Below, in pieces: positions 19,712 to 28,228 of a DNA stretch of 36,609 bases. The notes under the pieces were generated by a model, which did no database searches, was not told the origin of the DNA, and worked only from the letters and a program-made list of their open reading frames with translations. The stretch comes from Gammaproteobacteria bacterium (GTDB lineage Bacteria; Pseudomonadota; Gammaproteobacteria; Xanthomonadales; Xanthomonadaceae): the NCBI GenBank assembly GCA_025352045.1, contig JANXUD010000105.1, positions 1-36,609 on the forward strand. Direction: 5' to 3'. The position numbers and the translations under genes were made by a program. How positions within the stretch are numbered: the first letter of the stretch is position 1; each line of letters opens with the position of its first letter.

Positions 19712-20803
19712 TCAGAACGGACTCGGTGGATCGAAGAATGACAGGCCCCAGCCCATGCGCTCGTGGCCGTACTGGTTCCAGATCGGGTTCTTGCCACCGG
19801 TGATCGTCGGATAGCGCGGCGCGCCGGATCCCGTCGTCCCACCGAACAAGCCCGCCGTCACGGTGCCACCGGAATAGGTGGGATGGGTATCGTCGGACTG
19901 GATGTAGTCGTAGCTGGAGGAGGAGGACACGAAGTGCGTGTTCGCATCGCGCAGGGTCGAGCGCAGCGTGCCGGTGATGCGGGCGACGTAACTGGCCTGG
20001 GTTTCCCCCGCGACGTATTTCAGCGCCTCGGAGTCAACCAGGCCATCGCCATTGCTGTCGTAGTCCGAGCCCATGTACTGGGCGAAGTTGTCCACGCACT
20101 GGAAGCCCTTCTGCAGGGCCGTGGCGCACATGTTCCAGTTCATCCTCGCCAGCACCGGCAGGAAGGTATCGCGCATGTTGACCTTGGCGCCGGTGGTCGC
20201 GTCGGTGCAGCCACTGAGCACGTTGTCGGCGTTGAAGCCGGGATAGTGCAGGTTGGAAATGACCTTCAGCTTCGTCCCGGCATAGGCATTGGCGTTGATG
20301 AAGTCCATCGCGGCGGCGACGTAGGTCTTGCAGTTGTTCTCGGCGGTGGTGAGTACGCCGTAGTTGCAGGTTCCGGACTGGCCCTTGAAGCTGCTGCGCG
20401 CCTGCAGGCCGTCGTTGCCGCACATCTCGAAGGTCACCACGCGGGTGCTGGCGGCCTGCATGTAGGACTTCTCGCCGACGATCTTGCTGTTGTACACGTC
20501 CGACGCGACCGCGCCGGACTTGGCGCGGCGCACGCTCACAAGGTCCGTGCCCCAGAGCGCGGACAGGTACTCGGCATCCACGGTCGGCGCGGAATACTTC
20601 GCGGCATTGATCGTCGAGCCGTTGTAGCCGGCATAGATGGAATCGCCGTAGGCGACGATGCCGTACTTGGTGGTCGTGTTGGCGCGGTCGATGGTCCAGG
20701 ACACGTTCTGGTTGAGCGTGTTGGCCCGGGCCGGCGAGGCGGCGACAAGCAGGGCCAAGGTCGAGAGCAATGCGGTGACGGTCTTGCCGGTGCGGAAGGT
20801 CAT
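19712..20803 (-). CDS. Secreted SGNH/GDSL-type hydrolase
   Basis: 363 residues. The signal peptide MTFRTGKTVTALLSTLALLV with an ASPARA cleavage site at about 27 shows export. The SGNH blocks are visible: block I with nucleophile Ser55 in IVAYGDSIYAGYNG, block II Gly near 97 (KSGAVASDV), block III FEMCGNDGLQ with Asn130, and block V SDDTHPTYSGG with Asp305 and His307. This predicts an esterase, lipase or carbohydrate deacetylase; the substrate is not evident. An EF-hand-like loop DYDSNGDGLVDSE lies between blocks III and V and may bind calcium. Six Cys in the mature part could form disulfides. The ATG has GAGGAAG upstream. Confidence 0.87.
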   Translation of the reverse strand: MTFRTGKTVTALLSTLALLVAASPARANTLNQNVSWTIDRANTTTKYGIVAYGDSIYAGYNGSTINAAKYSAPTVDAEYLSALWGTDLVSVRRAKSGAVASDVYNSKIVGEKSYMQAASTRVVTFEMCGNDGLQARSSFKGQSGTCNYGVLTTAENNCKTYVAAAMDFINANAYAGTKLKVISNLHYPGFNADNVLSGCTDATTGAKVNMRDTFLPVLARMNWNMCATALQKGFQCVDNFAQYMGSDYDSNGDGLVDSEALKYVAGETQASYVARITGTLRSTLRDANTHFVSSSSSYDYIQSDDTHPTYSGGTVTAGLFGGTTGSGAPRYPTITGGKNPIWNQYGHERMGWGLSFFDPPSPF

Positions 20804-20986
20804 GACGGCTTCCTCGTGCGAGCGGTGTCCCGGGAGAGCCAGGCGGCTTGCAACGACCAAGCTCCTGGCCTGCATCGCCATGCGGACCGGTACGGTTCGC
20901 CTGCGAGGGCCCAAACCTACGCCTTCACCCCATCGGGGGTCAACACACAGGTCGGCGCCGTCTCAATCTTGCGCCAATCGGCAGAA

Positions 20987-21487
20987 TCATCCGGTTTTCT
21001 GGATCAGGTCCGCCAGCATCTCCAGAAGCTCGGCGTCCTGGTCCAGCATCGGACCCGGGGCGTAGTCGAAGTGGCAGGCCGAGCCGAACATCCGCCCCTC
21101 GCGGTCGCGCAACGGCACGCCGCAATACGAGCGCACCACGCCGCGCTTGGGATGAATTGACACGCGCGGATCGGTCCGCGAGTCCGCCATGCGGAACGAC
21201 GCGCCGGAGTCGCGCACGAATACGCAGTACGAGGCCATCACCGGAACGGACTCGCAGTCGTCCAGCAGTGGCTGTTCGCGATCAAAGAATGTGATTGCCC
21301 GCAGGGTGGCGTCGTCGAACCGGTACAGTGAACTGAAGCGGAATCCGGTCAGTGAATTGAGGAACGCCAGCGCCTCGCGCGCGCCGCCGCCGGCAAAGAC
21401 CCGCCTGAGTTCGGCCGTGGCGATGTCTTGCGGCATGCGCCTGGGCAGGGAGGAACCGGAGTCGTTCGGATCGAATTCTGGCGTCAT
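20987..21487 (-). CDS. GAF domain protein
   Basis: 166 residues, a single GAF sensory domain at about 25-160. Typical stretches are FRFSSLYRFDDATLRAITFF, the ASYCVFVRDSGASFRMADSR strand-loop, and VRSYCGVPLRDREGRMFGSA. No output domain is attached, so it is probably a stand-alone ligand- or redox-sensing protein. The two cysteines (SYC before VFV, SYC before GVP) are worth noting in that light. The ATG lies two bases after the glmS stop, so the two are translated together. The DNA 20804-20986 that follows contains no gene. Confidence 0.85.
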   Translation of the reverse strand: MTPEFDPNDSGSSLPRRMPQDIATAELRRVFAGGGAREALAFLNSLTGFRFSSLYRFDDATLRAITFFDREQPLLDDCESVPVMASYCVFVRDSGASFRMADSRTDPRVSIHPKRGVVRSYCGVPLRDREGRMFGSACHFDYAPGPMLDQDAELLEMLADLIQKTG

Positions 21488-21489
21488 CG

Positions 21490-23313
21490 CTACTCGACCG
21501 TCACCGACTTGGCCAAATTGCGCGGCTGGTCCACGTCGGTGCCGCGCAACACGGCAATGTGGTACGCCAGCAACTGCAGCGGAATCGTCGACACCACCGG
21601 CGCGGCGATGATGCCGGTCGCCGGCAGCTTGACCACGTGCCGGCCTTCCATGCCATGCGCGGCGCTCTCGTCGGCGAACACGTACAGCTCGCCGCCGCGG
21701 GCTCGCACTTCCTCCATGTTCGACTTGAGCTTGTCGAGCAGGGCGTCGTTGGGCGCCACGGCAATCACCGGCATGTCCTTGTCCACCAGCGCCAACGGAC
21801 CGTGCTTGAGTTCGCCGGCGGCGTAGGCCTCGGCGTGGATGTAGGAGATTTCCTTGAGCTTGAGCGCGCCCTCCATCGCCACCGGCCAGTGCGTGCCGCG
21901 GCCCAGGAACAGAGCGTGGTGCTTGCCGGCGAAATCACCAGCCATGGCGCGAATCTGCGGGTCGAGCTTGAGCGCCTCGCCGATCAGTCCCGGCAGCAGC
22001 TCGAGCTGGTGCACGCCGTCGGCATAGCGCGCGGCGGCCAGGCCCTTGATGCGGGCAAGCTCCAGCGTGAACAGGGCCAGCGCGACCAGCTGCGTGGTGA
22101 AGGCCTTGGTCGACGCGACGCCGATCTCCGGACCGGCGCGGGTCATCAGCACCAGGTCAGCCTCGCGCACGATCGAGGACTCGGGCACGTTGCAGATGGC
22201 CATGCGCGCCAGGTAATCGCGCTGGCGTGACAGCTTGAGCGCGGCCAGGGTGTCGGCGGTTTCGCCGGACTGCGAGATGGTCAGGAACAGCGTGCCGGCG
22301 CGCACCACCGGGTCGCGGTAGCGGTATTCGCTGGCGATTTCGGCCGTGCAGGGAATGCCGGCCAGCTGCTCGATCCAGTACCGCGCCACCAGCCCCGCGT
22401 GATAGCTGGTGCCGCAGGCGATGATGTGCACCGCGTCGGTCCTGGCCAGCAACTCGACCGCGTCCACGCCGAAGATCTGGGTCAGGATCTTGCCGCCGCT
22501 GATGCGGCCTTCGAGCGTGTCGGCCACGGAATTGGGCTGCTCGTGGATTTCCTTGAGCATGTAGTGCGGGTACTCGCCCTTCTGGGCGGCGTCGGCGTTG
22601 TAGGCGGAGATGCGCTTGGCGCGCACGACCTCCTTGCCTGCGACATCGACAATATGCACGGCCGTGAGCGTGATCTGCGCGACGTCGCCTTCTTCCAGGT
22701 AGCTGAACTCGCGGGTGAGCGGGATCAGGGCCTGCACGTCGGAGCCGAAATAATTCTCGCCGTCGCCATAGCCCACCACCAGGGGCGAGCCCAGGCGCGC
22801 GCCGACCAGGGTGCCCGGCTCGCGTGCGGAGATCGCCACCAGCGCATACGCGCCATGGAGGCGACGCACCACCACTTGCAGCGCCTCGAACAGCGAGCGC
22901 CCGCCGCGCTGTTCGCGCTCGAGCAGATGCGCCACCACCTCGGTGTCGGTCTGCGATTCGAACACATAGCCGTCGGCGATCAGGCCGGCGCGCAGTTCAG
23001 CATGGTTTTCAATGATGCCGTTGTGCACCACGCTCACCTCGCCCGAGGCATGCGGATGCGCATTGATCTCGCTGGGCACGCCATGGGTGGCCCAACGGGT
23101 GTGGGCGATGCCGGTGACCCCGTCCAGGCCGGTCTGCTTCTGCAGCGCGGCCAGCTCGCGGACCTTGCCCTTGGTGCGCAGGCGCTCGATGCCGTTCGCG
23201 GTGAGCATCGCGATGCCCGCGGAGTCGTAGCCGCGGTATTCCAGCGACTGCAGGCCGGCCAGCAGGTGGTGGACGATGGAGCGCTGGGCGCTGATGCCGA
23301 CGATTCCGCACAT
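21490..23313 (-). CDS. glmS: Glutamine--fructose-6-phosphate aminotransferase (isomerizing)
   Basis: 607 residues. It makes glucosamine-6-phosphate, the first step to UDP-GlcNAc for peptidoglycan and LPS. The N-terminal Cys2 nucleophile (MCGIVGISAQRSIV) and glutaminase motifs GYDSAGIA, TRWATHG and HNGIIENHAELR are present. Two SIS domains follow (CGTSYHAGLVARYWIEQLAG, SQSGETADTLAAL, RGTHWPVAMEGALKLKEISY), and the end is LAKSVTVE. The start has GGAAGGA upstream. No GlmS ribozyme-like structure is expected in this group, and none is seen. glmU, its pathway partner, is 8.2 kb to the right beyond an oppositely oriented export module. Confidence 0.97.
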   Translation of the reverse strand: MCGIVGISAQRSIVHHLLAGLQSLEYRGYDSAGIAMLTANGIERLRTKGKVRELAALQKQTGLDGVTGIAHTRWATHGVPSEINAHPHASGEVSVVHNGIIENHAELRAGLIADGYVFESQTDTEVVAHLLEREQRGGRSLFEALQVVVRRLHGAYALVAISAREPGTLVGARLGSPLVVGYGDGENYFGSDVQALIPLTREFSYLEEGDVAQITLTAVHIVDVAGKEVVRAKRISAYNADAAQKGEYPHYMLKEIHEQPNSVADTLEGRISGGKILTQIFGVDAVELLARTDAVHIIACGTSYHAGLVARYWIEQLAGIPCTAEIASEYRYRDPVVRAGTLFLTISQSGETADTLAALKLSRQRDYLARMAICNVPESSIVREADLVLMTRAGPEIGVASTKAFTTQLVALALFTLELARIKGLAAARYADGVHQLELLPGLIGEALKLDPQIRAMAGDFAGKHHALFLGRGTHWPVAMEGALKLKEISYIHAEAYAAGELKHGPLALVDKDMPVIAVAPNDALLDKLKSNMEEVRARGGELYVFADESAAHGMEGRHVVKLPATGIIAAPVVSTIPLQLLAYHIAVLRGTDVDQPRNLAKSVTVE

Positions 23314-23373
23314 GGGTTTGGGGTCCTTCCAGAAGCCGCGAGTTTAGCGCGAAGCGCCCGGCGGACCGGTCGG

Positions 23374-23409
23374 CGGACACCGTCCGGACGCCCGCCGGAC
23401 AGCGTCCGG
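23374..23409. promoter_or_regulatory. Tandem palindromes, candidate enhancer (UAS) for the NtrC-type regulator
   Basis: CGGAC-ACC-GTCCG at 23374-23386 and CCGGAC-AGC-GTCCGG at 23395-23409 are both perfect dyads with a three-base spacer. Their centres are 22 bases apart, two helical turns. They lie about 81 and 103 bases upstream of the start predicted from the sigma-54 promoter at 23458, the usual place for enhancer-binding-protein sites. The binding protein is inferred; they could instead serve glmS. Confidence 0.5.
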
Positions 23410-23457
23410 TCATTCCGGATGGACTGGAAAATCATTTCGGAACAACCACTTGCGCAT

Positions 23458-23473
23458 TGGCACGCTTCCTGCT
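23458..23473 (+). promoter_or_regulatory. Sigma-54 (RpoN) promoter of the export operon
   Basis: TGGCACGCTTCCTGCT fits the -24/-12 consensus TGGCACG-N4-TTGCT with one mismatch (C for the first T of TTGC). GG and GC are at exact spacing. The predicted start, about 23483, is 20 bases before the adaptor ATG. The operon also encodes a sigma-54 activator with a GAYTGA loop, which supports the call. Confidence 0.65.
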
Positions 23474-23503
23474 GAGTGATCTTCGACTCCACGAGCCCCG
23501 GCC

Positions 23504-24775
23504 ATGATCAAAGACACTTCCGGCACCGATACCGTCCTCGCCTCCACCGCCAGCTCTGGCGGCAGGCGGCGACCGCTGCTGCTGGCCGCTGGCGCCGCGG
23601 CCGCCGTGGTCGCGGTGGTGGTGTTGCTGTCGGGCTGGTTCGGCAGTTCGCGCTCGGTGGATGCGGCGCGACTGCGCATCGCCGAGGTCACCCGCGGCAC
23701 CCTGGTGCGCGATGCGTCGGTCAATGGCCGCGTGGTCGCCGCCGTCAGCCCCACTCTGTACGCGCCCGCCGCCGCCACCGTCACGCTGAAGATCCGCGCC
23801 GGCGATGCGGTGAAGAAGGGCGACCTGCTGGCCCTGCTCGACTCGCCGGACCTCAGCAACCAGCTCGCCCGCGAACAGAGTTCGCTGGCCGAACTCGAGG
23901 CCGAGGTCGCACGCCAGCGCATCCTGGCCGAGAAGCAACGGCTGGTGGCACGCCGCGATGCCGACGAGGCCGACGTCGCGCGCCTGGGCGCCGAGCGCCT
24001 GCTGCAGCGCACCGAGGGCGGCTACAAGGCCGGCGCCATCGCCGAGATCGATTACCTGCGCGCGCAGGACGCGCTCAAGACCGCGCAGATCCGCAGCAAG
24101 CAGGCGGCGCAGGCCTCGGGCCTGGAAAACCGCGACGTGGCGCTGGAAACCAGCACCAAGCTCAGCCAGCTGCAGCGGCAACGCCTGGTGGTCCAGGACA
24201 AGCAGCGCCAGGTGGACGAATTGAACGTGCGCTCGCCGGTGGATGGCGTGGTCGGCACGCTGTCGGTGGCCGACCGCAGCGTGGTCGCCGCCAACACCGC
24301 ATTGATGACGGTGGTCGACCTGTCGCGGCTGGAAGTGGAGCTCGAGGTCCCGGAGAGCTATGCCGACGACCTGGGCCTGGGCATGACGGTCGAGGTGAAC
24401 ATCGGCGCGACCCAGGCCATGGGCAAGCTGAGTGCGCTCTCGCCCGAGGTCGTGCGCAACCAGGTGCTGGCGCGCGTGCGCTTCGACGGCGCCCAGCCTC
24501 CCGGCCTGCGCCAGAGCCAACGGCTCACCGCCCGCGTGCTCATCGAAGAGAAGCCGAACGTGCTGATGCTGCCGCGCGGCTCCTTCGTCGAGAACGAGGG
24601 CGGGCGCGCCGCCTACGTCATGGACGGCCACGTCGCCGTGCGCCGGCCGATCCAGATGGGCGGCACCAGCGTGTCCTCGGTCGAGATCCTGTCCGGCCTC
24701 AAGCAGGGCGACCGCGTGGTGATCGCCGGTACCGACGCCTTCGACGGCGCCCAGCGCATTTCCATCAACGATTGA
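23504..24775 (+). CDS. MacA-like periplasmic adaptor subunit of an ABC/efflux system
   Basis: 423 residues. One N-terminal membrane helix lies at about 24-44 (PLLLAAGAAAAVVAVVVLL), with no lipobox. A half-lipoyl motif follows (LYAPAAATVTLKIRAGDAVK, then KGDLLALLDSPDLSNQL). A long alpha-helical hairpin (about 115-235) has heptad-like repeats, then the second lipoyl half (LNVRSPVDGVVGTLSVADRS), beta-barrel and membrane-proximal domains (RGSFVENEGGRAAYVMDGHV). This is the membrane fusion protein fold that bridges an inner-membrane transporter to an outer-membrane channel. It is the first gene after the sigma-54 promoter and is followed at 31 bases by the ATPase. No TolC-like gene is in the window, so an outer-membrane partner must be encoded elsewhere. 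Confidence 0.88.
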   Translation: MIKDTSGTDTVLASTASSGGRRRPLLLAAGAAAAVVAVVVLLSGWFGSSRSVDAARLRIAEVTRGTLVRDASVNGRVVAAVSPTLYAPAAATVTLKIRAGDAVKKGDLLALLDSPDLSNQLAREQSSLAELEAEVARQRILAEKQRLVARRDADEADVARLGAERLLQRTEGGYKAGAIAEIDYLRAQDALKTAQIRSKQAAQASGLENRDVALETSTKLSQLQRQRLVVQDKQRQVDELNVRSPVDGVVGTLSVADRSVVAANTALMTVVDLSRLEVELEVPESYADDLGLGMTVEVNIGATQAMGKLSALSPEVVRNQVLARVRFDGAQPPGLRQSQRLTARVLIEEKPNVLMLPRGSFVENEGGRAAYVMDGHVAVRRPIQMGGTSVSSVEILSGLKQGDRVVIAGTDAFDGAQRISIND

Positions 24776-24806
24776 TCCACCGCAACGCTACCCGAGGAGA
24801 CGCCCG

Positions 24807-25550
24807 ATGCTTCGCATGACCAACCTGAGCAAGGTCTACCGCACCCACATGATCGAGACCCATGCGCTGCGCGGGTTCGACATCCACGTGCGCCAGGGCG
24901 AGTTCGTCGCCGTCACCGGTCCGTCGGGCTCGGGCAAGACCACCTTCCTCAACATCGCCGGCCTGCTGGAGACCTTCACCGGCGGCGACTACGTGCTCGA
25001 TGGCGTCAACGTCAAGGGCATGGACGACAACGCGCGCAGCCGGCTCAGGAACGAAAAGCTCGGCTTCATCTTCCAGGGGTTCAACCTGATTCCCGACCTC
25101 AACCTGTTCGACAACGTCGACGTGCCGCTGCGCTATCGCGGCTTCGACTCGGCCGAGCGCAAGCGCCGCATCGAAGCTGCCCTTGGCCAGGTCGGCCTGT
25201 CGTCGCGCGTGCGCCACTACCCGGCCGAGCTGTCCGGCGGCCAGCAGCAGCGCGTGGCGATCGCCCGCGCCCTGGCCGGCTCGCCCAAGCTGCTGCTCGC
25301 CGACGAACCCACCGGCAACCTGGATTCGCAGATGGCCCGCGGCGTGATGGAACTGCTCGAGGAGATCAACGAGCAGGGCACCACCATCCTGATGGTGACC
25401 CACGATCCGGAACTCGCAGCGCGCGCCCAGCGCAACGTGCACATCATCGACGGCCAGGTGTCCGACCTGCTGCGCGAGACCACCGCCTCGCTCGCGGCCG
25501 CGGTGGCCAACGCCGGCGCGCCGCGCGACAACGACAACGCCAACGCCTGA
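24807..25550 (+). CDS. ABC transporter ATP-binding protein, MacB/LolD-type
   Basis: 247 residues, a stand-alone nucleotide-binding subunit. Walker A is GPSGSGKTT (about 38-46), the Q-loop is IFQGFNLIPDLN, the signature is LSGGQQQRVAIARAL, Walker B is LLLADEPTGNLDS, and the H-loop is MVTHDPELAAR. The DEPTGNLDS and FQGFNLIP strings are typical of the MacB/FtsE/LolD group, which powers mechanotransmission rather than classical transport. A 25-residue Ala/Asn-rich tail follows the fold. GAGGAG lies before the ATG. The gene is separated from both FtsX-type permeases, unlike MacB where they are fused. Confidence 0.93.
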   Translation: MLRMTNLSKVYRTHMIETHALRGFDIHVRQGEFVAVTGPSGSGKTTFLNIAGLLETFTGGDYVLDGVNVKGMDDNARSRLRNEKLGFIFQGFNLIPDLNLFDNVDVPLRYRGFDSAERKRRIEAALGQVGLSSRVRHYPAELSGGQQQRVAIARALAGSPKLLLADEPTGNLDSQMARGVMELLEEINEQGTTILMVTHDPELAARAQRNVHIIDGQVSDLLRETTASLAAAVANAGAPRDNDNANA

Positions 25551-25569
25551 CCGGCCCGGGAGCGACGCC

Positions 25570-26889
25570 ATGTTCCGCTACTACTTCCAGCTCGGCCTGC
25601 GCAGCCTGCGCCGCAACCCGATGCTCACCGCGCTGATGGTGGTGACGCTGGCGGTTGGCGTCGCCGCCAGCATGGCCACCTTCACCGTGCTGTACGTGAT
25701 GTCCGGCGATCCGATCCCGTCCAAGAGCGATCGCCTGTTCGTGCCGCGGCTCGACAATGCCCCGCTCGTTGGCTACGCCGCGGGCGACGAACCCAGCGAC
25801 CAGCTGACTTACCAGGACGCAACCAACCTGCTCGCCAGCGGCCAGGGCCTGCGCCGCACGGCTGTGTACGGCGTCGGCACCGGCATCGACAGCGGCCGCC
25901 CCGACGTCCCGCCCTTCCTGGTGCAGGGCGTGGCGCCGACCCGTGATTTCTTCGCGATGTTCGAGGTCCCCTTCCTCTACGGCTCGCCGTGGGATGCCGC
26001 CTCCGAGATCGCCAAGGCGGACGTGATCGTGCTCAACCGCGAGACCAGCGAGAAGCTGTTCGGCCAGGTGAATCCTGTCGGCAGGACCATCCGCATGGAG
26101 AACGAGGCGTTCAAGGTGGTTGGCGTGACCGACACCTGGAACCCGCTGCCGCGCTACTACCGTCTCATCAACGGCAATGGCGGCAGCTTCACCGGCGCCG
26201 ACCAGTTCTTCATCCCGTTCCAGACCGCGATCCGGCTGGAGATGGGCAACAACGGCAACAACAACTGCTCTGGCGCCGGCCCGAGCGAGCCGGGCTGGCA
26301 GGGCTGGCTGAAGTCAGAGTGCGACTTCATCCAGTTCTGGTTCGAGGGCAAGACCGCCGCCGACCAGCCGCGCCTCAAGGAATTCCTCGGCGCCTATGTC
26401 ACCGACCAGAAGAAGCTGGGCCGCTACCCGCGCCCGATCAACGTGCGGATGGAAAACGTGATGGAGTGGATGAAGCACCTCGGCGTGGTGAGTGCCGACG
26501 CGAAGCTGTCCACCTGGCTGGCCTTCGGCTTCCTGCTGGTGTGCCTGGTCAATACCGTCGGCCTGCTGCTGGCCAAGTTCTCGGCCCGTGCCGGCGAGGT
26601 CGGCGTGCGCCGCGCGCTCGGCGCGACCAAGCGCGAGATCTTCCGCCAGTTCCTGATCGAGGCCGCGGTGATCGGACTGATGGGCGGCATCCTGGGCTTG
26701 TTGCTGAGCTTCGGCGGCCTGGCCCTGATCTCGCTGCAGTCCGAGGAGATGGCGACCGTCGCGAAGATGGACTGGTCGATGCTCGCGATGACCTTCGGCC
26801 TGGCCGTCGGCGCCAGCATCCTCGCCGGCCTGCTGCCGACCTGGCGCGCCTGCCAGGTCACGCCCGCCCTGCAACTGAAGACGCAATAA
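25570..26889 (+). CDS. ABC transporter permease, MacB/FtsX-type (first of two)
   Basis: 439 residues. The first membrane helix (about 18-43, LMVVTLAVGVAASMATFTVL) is followed by a large periplasmic MacB_PCD domain of about 270 residues. Three C-terminal helices (WLAFGFLLVCLVNTVGLLLA, AAVIGLMGGILGLLLSFGGL, MTFGLAVGASILAGLLPTW) then complete the four-helix FtsX topology. The conserved cytoplasmic EVGVRRALGATKREIFRQFL coupling segment and the end ACQVTPALQLKTQ are typical. A Gly/Asn-rich stretch with two Cys (NNGNNNCSGAG ... KSECDF) in the periplasmic part is a local feature. It probably forms a heterodimer with the next permease. No substrate can be named from sequence; the family exports peptides, antibiotics or lipoproteins. 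Confidence 0.88.
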   Translation: MFRYYFQLGLRSLRRNPMLTALMVVTLAVGVAASMATFTVLYVMSGDPIPSKSDRLFVPRLDNAPLVGYAAGDEPSDQLTYQDATNLLASGQGLRRTAVYGVGTGIDSGRPDVPPFLVQGVAPTRDFFAMFEVPFLYGSPWDAASEIAKADVIVLNRETSEKLFGQVNPVGRTIRMENEAFKVVGVTDTWNPLPRYYRLINGNGGSFTGADQFFIPFQTAIRLEMGNNGNNNCSGAGPSEPGWQGWLKSECDFIQFWFEGKTAADQPRLKEFLGAYVTDQKKLGRYPRPINVRMENVMEWMKHLGVVSADAKLSTWLAFGFLLVCLVNTVGLLLAKFSARAGEVGVRRALGATKREIFRQFLIEAAVIGLMGGILGLLLSFGGLALISLQSEEMATVAKMDWSMLAMTFGLAVGASILAGLLPTWRACQVTPALQLKTQ

Positions 26890-26899
26890 GGAGCCCGCC

Positions 26900-28132
26900 A
26901 TGGAAATCCGCCCGATCTTCTCCTCCTTGCTACGCAACAAGACCGGCGCGCTGCTGATCGCCGCGCAGGTCGCGCTCAGCCTGGCCATCGTCGCCAACGC
27001 GCTGTACATCATCAAGGACCGCGTCGAGCGCACCGCGCGCCCGAGCGGCGTCGCCGACGAGAGTTCGCTGTTCCGCATCGGCATCGCGCAGCTCAAGGAT
27101 CCGGAGACGCCCGAGGGCAAGGTCGACCTGCAGGAACGCAATGCCGCCGTGCTGCGTGCCATCCCGGGTGTCGCGGCCGTGGCGTGGACCAACCAGACGC
27201 CGCTGTCGACCTCCGGCTGGAACATGGGCCTGTCGCTGGACACCAAGCAGGCGGAGACAACGACCAATACCGCCGTGTATTTCGGCCCGGATTCCTTCGT
27301 GAAGACCTACGGCCTCAAGCTGGTGGAGGGTCGCGACATCACCCCCGACGACGTCGAGCTGATCGACCCGGACAAGAGCCAGTCGCTGGGCAAGGTCGCG
27401 CTTTTCACCCGCGCCCTTGCGAAGAAGCTGATGCCCACGGGCTCGGTGGTCGGCAAGACCTTCTACATCGGCACCGGCGCCAGTGCGTTGCCCCTGCAGG
27501 CCGTGGGCGTGGTCGAGCGCCTGCAATCGCCCTGGGCGCAGTCAGGGGAGCGCGGCGAACTGAGCATGATGCTGGCCGCGCGCCGCACCGAGGGCTACTC
27601 GAGGTTCAGCGTGCGCACCGAACCGGGCCAGCGCGACCGCGTCATGAAGGAAGCCGAAGCCGCCGTCGCCAAGGCGATCCCCGGGCAGATGGTGGTGCAC
27701 AACGACTCGATGGACAAGGATCGCCATGACCTGTATCGCAACGACCTGGCGATCGCCTGGATGCTCGGCGTGGTGACCGTGCTGTTGTTGCTGGTCACCG
27801 CCAGCGGCATCGTCGGCATGGCGACCCTGTGGGTGAACCAGCGGCGCAAGCAGATCGGCGTGCGTCGCGCGCTGGGTGCGCGCAAGGTGGACGTGCTGCG
27901 CTATTTCATCTTGGAGAACTTCATCATCACCACCGGCGGGGTGGTGGCCGGCCTGCTGCTGGCAGTCGGGCTCAACCAGTTGCTGGTCAGCCAGCTCGAG
28001 TTGACCAAGCTGCCACTGGGTTACCTCGCGATCGGCTCGCTGGTGCTGTGGCTGGTCGGCGTGGCGGCGGTGTACGCCCCGGCATGGCGCGCGTCCGGCA
28101 TCTCGCCGGCCATCGCCACGCGCAGTGCCTGA
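26900..28132 (+). CDS. ABC transporter permease, MacB/FtsX-type (second of two)
   Basis: 410 residues, the same topology as its neighbour: one N-terminal helix (LLIAAQVALSLAIVANALYI), a periplasmic domain of about 240 residues (from RVERTARPSG to the SMDKDRHDLYRN segment), and three C-terminal helices. The coupling segment is KQIGVRRALGARKVDVLRYF and the end is WRASGISPAIATRSA. It starts 10 bases after the first permease with a clear AAGGAG site. The two permeases are clearly divergent, pointing to a heterodimer. A palindromic repeat starts right after its stop and may separate the transporter genes from the regulator genes. Confidence 0.87.
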   Translation: MEIRPIFSSLLRNKTGALLIAAQVALSLAIVANALYIIKDRVERTARPSGVADESSLFRIGIAQLKDPETPEGKVDLQERNAAVLRAIPGVAAVAWTNQTPLSTSGWNMGLSLDTKQAETTTNTAVYFGPDSFVKTYGLKLVEGRDITPDDVELIDPDKSQSLGKVALFTRALAKKLMPTGSVVGKTFYIGTGASALPLQAVGVVERLQSPWAQSGERGELSMMLAARRTEGYSRFSVRTEPGQRDRVMKEAEAAVAKAIPGQMVVHNDSMDKDRHDLYRNDLAIAWMLGVVTVLLLLVTASGIVGMATLWVNQRRKQIGVRRALGARKVDVLRYFILENFIITTGGVVAGLLLAVGLNQLLVSQLELTKLPLGYLAIGSLVLWLVGVAAVYAPAWRASGISPAIATRSA

Positions 28133-28135
28133 GTC

Positions 28136-28194
28136 GTGGGAGCAGCGTCGGCCGCGATGTCCGGCAGCGGCATCGCGGCTGAAGCCGCTCCCAC
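28136..28194. repeat. REP-type palindromic repeat (large hairpin)
   Basis: Arms 28136-28159 (starting GTGGGAGCAGCGTCGG) and 28171-28194 (ending GAAGCCGCTCCCAC) pair at 21 of 24 positions around an 11-base loop. The sequence belongs to the GTGGGAGCGGCTTCAGCCG repeats also seen at 1156 and 32961. It lies between the second permease and the response regulator and may act as a transcript-stability or attenuation element. Confidence 0.8.
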
Positions 28195-28228
28195 ATGGCG
28201 CAAGCACGACATGTCGTAAGCTAATGTG

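Noticed and set aside
20804-20986. Possible small gene or regulatory RNA between the GAF and SGNH genes
   Set aside because: No start with a ribosome-binding site, conserved motif or strong hairpin; only the SGNH ribosome-binding site at its left end.
23420-23450. IHF site between the dyads and the sigma-54 promoter (AATCATTTCGG)
   Set aside because: It matches only part of the IHF consensus, so it is too weak to list as a feature.
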